A DNA stretch of 10,380 nucleotides from Caldithrix sp. (GTDB lineage: Bacteria > Zhuqueibacterota > Zhuqueibacteria > Oceanimicrobiales > Oceanimicrobiaceae). Position numbers and translations under genes: made by a program. The notes below the pieces were generated by a model, which worked only from the letters and a program-made list of their open reading frames with translations, searched no databases and had not been told where the DNA came from. The stretch is from the NCBI GenBank assembly GCA_004357015.1, contig SMXE01000086.1, positions 1 to 10,380 on the forward strand. The letters run 5' to 3'. Positions 1 to 5,687 of the stretch are shown here, one piece after another. Every line of letters starts with the position of its first letter. The first letter of the stretch is position 1.

Positions 1-22
1 CACGCACTTTTCGCCATGTCAC

Positions 23-57
23 AAAAGTTGCTCTACTATAGTTTGGAGCAACTTTTT
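23..57 (+). terminator. Hairpin terminator of an upstream unit
   Basis: An 11-bp perfect stem pairs 23-33 (AAAAGTTGCTC) with 46-56 (GAGCAACTTTT) around a 12-nt loop, and the 3' arm ends in a run of five T. This is the form of an intrinsic terminator. The A-run on the 5' side means it could also work on the opposite strand. It most likely ends a gene lying to the left of the window and separates it from the pilus-like operon. The T-tract is short and partly inside the stem, so termination may be incomplete. Confidence 0.7.
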
Positions 58-60
58 GAT

Positions 61-353
61 TAGAACCTAAATTGATCGATTGGCTTTTGGCAATTGTAAC
101 TATTCAGCTATTGGCATTTAGCTGTTGGTCATTCTTCATAAATTGGTTGCACACAATGAGAGATTTCAGGACTCTGAATATTTGGACCGGTGGGATTGCG
201 ATCGTTAAACAAGTTTACCGATCGGCAGAATTCCTTCCTGTTGAATAAAAATATGGCTTGGGTCACTTAGACAAAGAACAAAAAGAGGATAAATAACCTT
301 ATCAGCAAGCTCAAGGCCAACAGCCAATGGCCAAACGCATATTTTAGGTAGAA
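61..353. repeat. Intergenic element 1 with inverted heptad ends
   Basis: This fills almost the whole 365-base gene-free stretch at the left of the window. The left end (66-91) starts CCTAAA and carries TTGGC motifs. The right end (323-348) finishes TTTAGG, and its reverse complement again starts CCTAAA followed by GTTTGGC, giving imperfect terminal inverted repeats. TAGAA occurs directly outside both ends (61-65 and 349-353), like a 5-bp target duplication. Inside the ends are 7-nt periodic motifs: GGC at 82 and 89, then AGC/GGC/AGC/GGT at 106, 113, 120 and 127 on the left, and GCT/GCC at 309, 316, 323 and 330 on the right. No ORF or transposase is visible inside. The ends match element 2 closely, while the middles differ. 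A non-autonomous mobile element (MITE-like) or a structured intergenic repeat are both possible. Confidence 0.65.
199..224. other. Near-perfect palindrome in element 1
   Basis: The 12-nt arm at 199-210 (CGATCGTTAAAC) is the inverse of 213-224 (GTTTACCGATCG) with one mismatch, separated by AA. No T-run follows, so it is not an obvious intrinsic terminator. It could be a binding site for a dimeric regulator of the downstream genes or a folded part of the element. No function can be assigned from sequence alone. Confidence 0.4.
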
Positions 354-365
354 ATACATTAGAGT

Positions 366-1598
366 ATGGACTTCGAGTCGACCAGAAGCATTGTTAATAA
401 ATTAGCCAGCGACATTCCGCCGCATTTGTTCGGCGAGGCACGGCATGTATTCATCGGAAAATATCTGGATGAACAGCCCGATGAAATCAAAATGGGCATC
501 AAAACCCATCTCGATGGCCTGTTGGACCGGATGAGAAAGCTGGAAGCTTCGGATATCGACTTCGGCGGGCCCGGATGTGCGAAGAGAATCTGGTTCCGTG
601 TCTTTGGCAACAAGAAGCCTGAAATGAACCTGAAAGATTATTCGCTGGACGAAACCGACGTCATCATCAACAACATCATCACCAGCACGGAACGGGAAAA
701 ATTGCTGACGCAGCGCAATCTCGATTTTTCCTACAGAGTCTTTGACGAGGAAAACAAAACCTGGGCACGCTTTCGGGCTACGATCTATTTCGAATTGAAT
801 CATCTGGCGCTCAACATGCGCCGTATCAACGAGCAGATCATCCCGTTCCGGGAGTTCGGTTTCCACGATGATGTCGCCAAAGCACTCAGCCTGAAATATC
901 AGAAGTCCGGCCTGATACTGGTGACCGGTATCACCGGCTCCGGCAAGAGCACGACGCTTGACTCCATCATAGATGCCAACAACAGGACTATGAGCTCGCA
1001 TATCATCATCATCGCAGACCCGGTGGAATATGTGCACGAATCGATAAAGGCCATCGTCAAGCACAGGGAGATCGGAAGGGACGTCCACTCCTTTAAGGAA
1101 GGCACGATTCAGGCTTTGCGGCAGGATCCGGACATTATCGTCATCGGCGAGATGCGCGATGCCGAGACCATCATGACTGTTCTGGAAGTTGTGGACAGCG
1201 GCCACAAGGTCTTCTCAACCTTGCACACCTCTTCCGCGCTCGAGAGCATCGACCGGATACTCGGCGAAATTTCACCGGATGAACAAGACCGAATCCGGGA
1301 ACGCCTGGCGGATGTGCTGACAGCCGTGATCTCGCAAAAGCTGATTCCCAGCCTGGATGGCCGGCTCGTCCTGGCAAAAGAAGTTTTGCTGACAAACTCG
1401 TCGATTAAGACTGCCATCCGCAACAACAATATTGGCGAAGTCTACCAGATCATTCAGCAGTCGAATGCCGGCGGTATGAACACGATGGAACAGGATCTCG
1501 CCCGTCTGAACTCGACGAATACCATTTCATATTTTGAGGCCTACATCAACGCAAATAACAAGAAACGATTTGAGGAACTGGTAAAGTACAGTTACTAG
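366..1598 (+). CDS. pilT: PilT-type secretion/retraction ATPase
   Basis: This is a 410-residue P-loop ATPase of the type II/IV secretion superfamily. PilT-like members act at the inner-membrane base of pili and, as hexamers, power pilus disassembly. Residues about 60-150 resemble the PAS-like N-terminal domain (ASDIDFGGPG in place of the usual ASDLHL stretch). The catalytic half shows Walker A GITGSGKST (188-196), an Asp-box DPVEYV (219-224), Walker B with IIVIGEMRD (257-265) and the His-box STLHTSSALESIDRI (284-298). The C-terminal AIRN (350-353) and GGMNTMEQDL (369-378) match the PilT/PilU signature region, but the usual LIRE after AIRN is replaced by NNIG. About 60 extra residues precede the conserved N-domain. 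No tetracysteine zinc motif of PilB/GspE is present. The start has only a weak AGAG (361-364) before it. It lies between two related intergenic elements, upstream of the alignment-complex genes. Family assignment is firm; retraction activity is inferred. Confidence 0.9.
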   Translation: MDFESTRSIVNKLASDIPPHLFGEARHVFIGKYLDEQPDEIKMGIKTHLDGLLDRMRKLEASDIDFGGPGCAKRIWFRVFGNKKPEMNLKDYSLDETDVIINNIITSTEREKLLTQRNLDFSYRVFDEENKTWARFRATIYFELNHLALNMRRINEQIIPFREFGFHDDVAKALSLKYQKSGLILVTGITGSGKSTTLDSIIDANNRTMSSHIIIIADPVEYVHESIKAIVKHREIGRDVHSFKEGTIQALRQDPDIIVIGEMRDAETIMTVLEVVDSGHKVFSTLHTSSALESIDRILGEISPDEQDRIRERLADVLTAVISQKLIPSLDGRLVLAKEVLLTNSSIKTAIRNNNIGEVYQIIQQSNAGGMNTMEQDLARLNSTNTISYFEAYINANNKKRFEELVKYSY

Positions 1599-1680
1599 AA
1601 TCTAAATTGAGCGATTGGCTTTTGGCAATTAGCTTTTAGATAATAAAATTCAATGAGTTAAATATGGATATTGTAAATCA

Positions 1681-1728
1681 CCTGCCTGTGCGCTGCGTGC
1701 CTGCTGTAGGCATGCATGCAGACAGACC
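1681..1728. repeat. G+C-rich imperfect palindrome inside element 2
   Basis: The left arm, rich in CCTGCCTGTGCG and TGCGTGCCTGC (1681-1704), is the approximate inverse of GTAGGCATGCATGCAGACAG (1706-1725). This can form a hairpin with a tiny loop near 1704-1706. Its base composition contrasts with the AT-rich surroundings, and it resembles the REP/BIME style of dispersed extragenic palindromes. It may be a separate repeat nested in element 2. A folded RNA could lower read-through between the ATPase and PilMN genes. Confidence 0.5.
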
Positions 1729-1744
1729 AAACAGGAGCAATGAT

Positions 1745-1759
1745 ATTTACGACGTAAAT
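1745..1759. other. Short palindrome ATTTAC-GAC-GTAAAT
   Basis: Perfect 6-bp arms (ATTTAC at 1745-1750 and GTAAAT at 1754-1759) flank a 3-nt spacer inside element 2, about 75 bp before the PilMN start. It could be a protein-binding site or part of the fold of the element. Short palindromes of this size arise by chance in AT-rich DNA, so little weight should be placed on it. Confidence 0.25.
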
Positions 1760-1833
1760 TCTCAAAAATTAAAAGCCAAAGGCCAAGGGCCAATAGCTAA
1801 TAGCCAAACGCGTATTTTAGGTTGAAGTAAGAG

Positions 1834-3504
1834 ATGAAACCCAAGCACGCGATCGGAATTTCGATCAATGGCAATAATGTCAAAGCTGCTTTCCTGAGTC
1901 GGGTCAATGGCGAAATCAAGGTCATGGGCCTGCAATCGACGACCCTGGCCGGCCCGATAGAATATTCACGCCAGTTCAAACGGGCGCAAGAAACCGTGGG
2001 AATTGGCGAAGAAGCGCTCGAGAACGCTTTCGATATTCAGGACCCGGTCAGCACGATGCACGCGGACGATGAAGCGTTGCAGCCCGAACCCAAAAGTGAC
2101 ACCAACGTCAGTCTTATCTACTCGATGATCGACCGGTTCCACGATACGGACGCTGTCGTCGCCATCAACGCGCCCATTCTGACAGTCAAGTACGACTTTC
2201 TGGATACGGACTCCCTTCCCGATGAAAAAAAGCACAAGAAGGGATTCGTCAAGAAGATGGAGTTGTGGCGGAATGACGATGACGATCTGATCCGTTCCAC
2301 CTTCCTGCGGCTCAATTCGGAAAAAACGTTGCGGATCGAATATGAACACCATCCGCCCGTACTTGATTTGATCGATGATGTCAGCCAGTTCCGGCGCGGC
2401 CAACTCAAACTGCAACTGATGGATACCAATGAGCTGGCCCTGGCGCATCTGGTCAAGAAGAGCTATAACCTTCGCAAGGAATATACCACCGCAGTCATCT
2501 ATATCGAACCTGACTTCTCGCGGGTCATTTTCATGCGGGGTATGCAGGTTTATTACATTACCCCGGTCATTCACAAAGGCAGCATGTCCAAGGATGTGCT
2601 CGATGTGGTTTACAGCAGGATCATCCTGGCGCAGGATCACTACCACATCCCGGAACTTGACAAAATTTTGCTGGCTTCCCGCAGCGCCAAGTTGCAAGCA
2701 CAGAAATATTTCAAGGAGAAGTTCCCGTCCTCTAGTGTTGGGTATGTCAACTCGAAGCTGATAAAATCAGAGTACAAGTTCGACGAGGAAGGACGCCTGT
2801 TTTCTCAGTACGCCATTCCGATCTCATTTGCCTGGAAACTGCTGCAAAAGAAGTCCAAGTTTTCGAAACTGACCAACCTGCTGCCGGACTATATTCTGGA
2901 ACGGCAGAAAATGCCGAAGCTGGCGTTTCATGGCTATATTCTGCTGTTTCTGCTGGGCATAACGGCTTTCACGTTTACCTGGTTGCTGGTCACCAAGAAC
3001 CTCCAGATCGTGAAACTGAACCGAAGCAACGAGATGGTCGAGCGCCAGATTGAAAGCAATCAGCCTCTGGCTGAGAAAGTGAAGCAGTACGAGGATGAAA
3101 TCGGAAAACTGAATCGGAACAATGCCCTGCTGGACAGTATGACTACGGGTTACGATGAAACCATCACTTTTCTCTTGCACCTGAACAAGGCCATGGTGAA
3201 GGCGGGCGGCATCTGGATCACGAAACTGAGCATGAAAGATAAACGGATCGACCTCGAAGGAATTGCGACTCAGCGCGACAGAATCCCGATGCTGGCAAAT
3301 GCGCTGGGCGGGGCAAATCTGAGAAAGATCACCAGAACGGAATTTGAAGACAGAAAGGCGTTTAAGTTTCGTCTCGACAAGGATGTTAAGATTGAGGAAG
3401 ATTCTAATAACCTGAATCTGCTGCTGACCCTAAAGAAGAGATTTAACGGCCAGAACGACAAGAGAAGTAGCAATGGGAAGGCCGGTACCACAAACGGCCG
3501 TTAG
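1834..3504 (+). CDS. pilM: PilM-PilN fusion, pilus alignment protein
   Basis: This 556-residue protein has a cytoplasmic PilM/GspL-like actin-fold half followed by a PilN-like bitopic half. The actin-like part (1-340) begins GISINGNNVKAAFLS (8-22) and has a second-phosphate-like strand pair near VIYIEPDFSRVIFMRG (221-236). Residues 348-352 read NLLPD, echoing the INLLP peptide that in separate systems sits at the PilN N-terminus and docks into PilM. Next come a transmembrane segment (about 366-386), a charged coiled-coil-like stretch (390-435) and a ferredoxin-like periplasmic domain (about 440-515), with ITKLSMKDKRIDLEGIA at 462-478 as its typical strand pair. A polar tail ends the protein. 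The phosphate-binding loops lack the usual Asp/Gly pattern, so ATP binding is doubtful. GspL of type II secretion has a similar overall plan and is the main alternative. It is followed 42 nt later by the PilO-like gene. Confidence 0.82.
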   Translation: MKPKHAIGISINGNNVKAAFLSRVNGEIKVMGLQSTTLAGPIEYSRQFKRAQETVGIGEEALENAFDIQDPVSTMHADDEALQPEPKSDTNVSLIYSMIDRFHDTDAVVAINAPILTVKYDFLDTDSLPDEKKHKKGFVKKMELWRNDDDDLIRSTFLRLNSEKTLRIEYEHHPPVLDLIDDVSQFRRGQLKLQLMDTNELALAHLVKKSYNLRKEYTTAVIYIEPDFSRVIFMRGMQVYYITPVIHKGSMSKDVLDVVYSRIILAQDHYHIPELDKILLASRSAKLQAQKYFKEKFPSSSVGYVNSKLIKSEYKFDEEGRLFSQYAIPISFAWKLLQKKSKFSKLTNLLPDYILERQKMPKLAFHGYILLFLLGITAFTFTWLLVTKNLQIVKLNRSNEMVERQIESNQPLAEKVKQYEDEIGKLNRNNALLDSMTTGYDETITFLLHLNKAMVKAGGIWITKLSMKDKRIDLEGIATQRDRIPMLANALGGANLRKITRTEFEDRKAFKFRLDKDVKIEEDSNNLNLLLTLKKRFNGQNDKRSSNGKAGTTNGR

Positions 3505-3546
3505 GCGGAGAAAAGAACGGTTATTAAACGGATTTAAGCAAGAACG

Positions 3547-4434
3547 ATGTTCGCAAAAAGAAACAGTATTACATTGGCAGCCATCTGGCTTATCTTGTTG
3601 CTTGTCGGCATTTTCCTGTATGTCAAGGATACGCGACGCCTGGTTGAGGCCATGCACCAGAAAGTCACCCTCTCTACAAAGTTGGAGTCTTCTCAACACG
3701 AGATTGCCAGGCTTAAAGGCATTGAAGATGAACACTCTAAGTTGAGCCAGCTCTGGCACAGCATGCCCAAGAAAATCGTTTCCGCCGATGAGCCATCTTT
3801 CAGCCTCTCATACTTCAACTGGATCATGACACGATACCGTCTGGTGGTGGATTTTGACTTTGAACTGAACCAGATAAAACAATTAGACAGCTATACCAAG
3901 TATGTTTATACTCTGAACGGGGAGAGCGCCTACGGCGAAATCCTGAGACTCATATGGCACATTACGCACGAGCCCATTCTATACAGAATCAATTCCATCA
4001 GGCTGAACAGTACCGGCGACCCGCAACTGTTAAGCTTCAGCATTGAGCTCGAGGGTTACGCGATGAACGATGAGCTTGAAATTGCAGAGTTTTCGGAGCT
4101 ATCGCCTGCCAGCTACGCCTCTCTGCCGGTGCAGCACGACATTTTCGCCCCGATTATCAAACCGAAGCCCAAAATAGTTGTTGCTGAAGCGCCAAAATTA
4201 CCACCGAAGCTGCCGGGGCAGATAGATGTTGAACTGGCCTCTCTGCAAGCGGTAACGAGCAACTCCATCTTTATTGCAGACCCTGGCAATGGCGTGAAAG
4301 AGCTCAAGGTTGGCGACGCCGTTTACCTGGGTAGGCTGGTCCGCATAGACACCCAAAGAAACGAAGCTGAATTCCGAATTACGAAGTTTGGCAAAACGCA
4401 ACGAATTACATTGGGCATCAATTACAGGAAGTAG
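3547..4434 (+). CDS. pilO: PilO-PilP fusion, pilus alignment protein
   Basis: This 295-residue bitopic protein has a short basic cytoplasmic start, a transmembrane helix (about 8-26), a coiled-coil-like stretch (30-70) and a ferredoxin-like periplasmic domain (about 80-172), as in PilO. A Pro/Lys-rich linker follows (about 200-224, with PKLPPKLPG). The C-terminal domain (about 227-292) has the PilP/GspC homology-region pattern: a strand around ASLQAVTSNSIFIADPG (231-247), then KELKVGDAVYLGRLVRID (251-268) and a final pair of strands. Normally PilP is a separate lipoprotein that contacts the secretin N-domains. Here it appears to be tethered to PilO and anchored by the PilO helix. The TAG stop lies 5 nt before the secretin start, and the secretin ribosome-binding site lies inside the last codons, suggesting translational coupling. 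The PilO half is identified by position and architecture more than by sequence. Confidence 0.75.
   Translation: MFAKRNSITLAAIWLILLLVGIFLYVKDTRRLVEAMHQKVTLSTKLESSQHEIARLKGIEDEHSKLSQLWHSMPKKIVSADEPSFSLSYFNWIMTRYRLVVDFDFELNQIKQLDSYTKYVYTLNGESAYGEILRLIWHITHEPILYRINSIRLNSTGDPQLLSFSIELEGYAMNDELEIAEFSELSPASYASLPVQHDIFAPIIKPKPKIVVAEAPKLPPKLPGQIDVELASLQAVTSNSIFIADPGNGVKELKVGDAVYLGRLVRIDTQRNEAEFRITKFGKTQRITLGINYRK
4426..4431 (+). promoter_or_regulatory. Ribosome-binding site of the secretin gene
   Basis: AGGAAG lies 8 nt before the ATG at 4440 and overlaps the last codons of the PilO-PilP gene. It is the clearest Shine-Dalgarno match in the window and supports the chosen secretin start and coupled translation with the gene before it. 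Confidence 0.7.
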
Positions 4435-4439
4435 AAAAT

Positions 4440-5666
4440 ATGGCAAAGCGGATTTGCGTACTCGGATGCACGGTTCTGGTCATGGTTACTGCGTTTTGCA
4501 ATGGATTCTTACACGCGCAGGTCGTTCCACGGGGAGATACAAATCTGGGCCGGCGGCTCGGGCAATATGGTCCCGAGGAACTGGTTTCCTTCGATAGCAG
4601 TTTGCCCATGAGGACTGCGCTGGAAATACTGAGCCAATACACATCACGCTATGAAGGCAGAATTATCATCGATCCGGAAGGCCACACGCGGCCAATTAGT
4701 GTGATGGTAAACCGGATGTACTGGAAGCGGGCGCTTGAATACATCCTGCGTTCAAATTTACTCGAGTACATCGAACACGACAATTATTATGAAATCGTGC
4801 CTCTGGGGACCGCGACGGAAGAGGGAGAATTTATTGACATCCACTCACGGGAAATTGAAATCAACGCTGTTTTCTTTGAAGCCGACTACCAGACCCTGGT
4901 GGAGGCAGGTATCGACTGGAGTGCCATGAACGGCGGCAGGGTCAAAGTATTTGGTAATTTCGGCGGGGAAGTGACGAAAGATTTGTTCAGTGCAGGGTAC
5001 ATAGACAAATTTGGCAATTGGGATGTTACGACGTTGCTCCGCACCTTTGAGAGCCTGGACAAAGGGGAAGTGATAGCCAATCCGCAAATCAAAGTACTTG
5101 ATGGCGAGGTAGGCAAAATAAAAATTGGCACCAACTTCTTTCTGACCACCAGAGACTTTGCCGGCAATACGCGCTTTACCGAATACGAATCCGGTATTAT
5201 CCTGACTGTGACGCCCACCATCATCGGGGAAGCCGACTCCATGTTCCTCCATCTCGATATCAAGGCGGAAAGAAGCACGGTCAATCCCGATGCAATAAAT
5301 GTCACGAAAACCATCACGGAAAGCAACACTCAGGTGCTTCTCGTCGACGGCGAAGAGGTTGCCATCGCCGGGCTTTTTTCAAACACAGTCACCACGTCGA
5401 GAAGAGGCATTCCAATCTTAAAAGACCTGCCGCCATGGTTTTTCGGGCTGCGCTATCTTTTCGGATATTCGTCGAAGCAAGTCACGAAAAAGGAGCTGGT
5501 GATCTTGATACGGGCCAAGATCCTTCCAACCATTGCGGCCAGACTTGCCAGCAAGGCGAGACGACGAAATGTTCTACAAGAAAAGTTACTTGAATACAGA
5601 CGACGTCTGCGTGATCTGAGAAGCACCAACGGCCGCGCGCCCCGTCGCACCCGGAACGGCAAGTAA
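4440..5666 (+). CDS. pilQ: Short PilQ/GspD-like secretin
   Basis: This 408-residue outer-membrane secretin would form the ring-shaped gate for a pilus or secreted substrate. Residues 1-26 are a Sec signal peptide (KR at the start, hydrophobic core, cleavage expected after HAQ). Residues about 48-125 form an STN/N0-like domain. The core begins near REIEINAVFFEADYQTLVE (137-155). It continues with VIANPQIKVLDGEVGKIKIG (211-230), the strand GIILTVTPTII (252-262), TQVLLVDGEEVAIAGLF (297-313) and the signature RGIPILKDLPPWFFGLRYLF (322-341). It ends with ELVILIRAKILPT (352-364). A very basic tail of about 40 residues (370-408) follows. PilQ is usually well over 600 residues; here the AMIN domains and repeated KH-like N1 domains are missing. 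That fits a reduced alignment complex, with the fused PilP domain contacting a minimal periplasmic stalk. Secretin identity is firm; the pilus versus type II choice rests on the neighbours. Confidence 0.88.
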   Translation: MAKRICVLGCTVLVMVTAFCNGFLHAQVVPRGDTNLGRRLGQYGPEELVSFDSSLPMRTALEILSQYTSRYEGRIIIDPEGHTRPISVMVNRMYWKRALEYILRSNLLEYIEHDNYYEIVPLGTATEEGEFIDIHSREIEINAVFFEADYQTLVEAGIDWSAMNGGRVKVFGNFGGEVTKDLFSAGYIDKFGNWDVTTLLRTFESLDKGEVIANPQIKVLDGEVGKIKIGTNFFLTTRDFAGNTRFTEYESGIILTVTPTIIGEADSMFLHLDIKAERSTVNPDAINVTKTITESNTQVLLVDGEEVAIAGLFSNTVTTSRRGIPILKDLPPWFFGLRYLFGYSSKQVTKKELVILIRAKILPTIAARLASKARRRNVLQEKLLEYRRRLRDLRSTNGRAPRRTRNGK

Positions 5667-5674
5667 AACTTAAC

Positions 5675-5680
5675 GAAGAG
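5675..5680 (+). promoter_or_regulatory. Ribosome-binding site of the kinase gene
   Basis: GAAGAG lies 7 nt before the ATG at 5688, inside the 21-nt gap after the secretin stop. It supports this start; there is no room for a separate promoter in the gap. Confidence 0.5.
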
Positions 5681-5687
5681 TAGTAAA

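Larger units (their letters stand above)
1596..1826. repeat. Intergenic element 2, same ends as element 1
   Basis: Positions 1596-1630 match 61-95 at 33 of 35 bases, and 1795-1829 match 322-356 at 30 of 35. The middle is unrelated to that of element 1. The flanks are TAGAA (1596-1600) and TTGAA (1822-1826), a near match to a 5-bp duplication. The heptad arrays are in strict 7-nt phase: GGC/GGC/AGC at 1617, 1624 and 1631 on the left, and GCC/GCC/GCC/GCT/GCC at 1775, 1782, 1789, 1796 and 1803 on the right. The two arrays are in opposite orientation, so a transcript could fold into a long imperfect stem. The left flank contains the TAG stop codon of the ATPase gene, and the right end lies 12 nt before the PilMN start. 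No protein is encoded inside. Confidence 0.65.

Noticed and set aside
72-100. Possible sigma-70 promoter TTGATC - 17 nt - TGTAAC in element 1
   Set aside because: Each box matches only four of six consensus bases, and the sequence overlaps the repeat end, so it cannot be told from chance. A TAGACA at 268-273 was also considered but has no good -10 box at a normal distance.
61-353. CRISPR-like or integron attC-like array
   Set aside because: There are no direct repeats of 25-40 bp with regular spacers, no cas or integrase gene, and the periodicity is 7 nt. The ends are inverted, which fits a MITE-like element better.
402-1205. Long open frame on the minus strand opposite the ATPase (267 codons)
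   Set aside because: It is antisense to a gene with clear Walker A, Walker B and His-box motifs, its translation shows no recognisable domain, and its frame is open only as a by-product of codon use on the other strand.
366-1598. PilB/GspE extension ATPase
   Set aside because: The protein is too short, lacks the tetracysteine zinc motif, and has the PilT-type GEMRD Walker B and C-terminal AIRN region.
1966-2697. Minus-strand open frame of 243 codons opposite the PilMN gene
   Set aside because: It mirrors the codon structure of the real gene and shows no motif, signal peptide or convincing ribosome-binding site.
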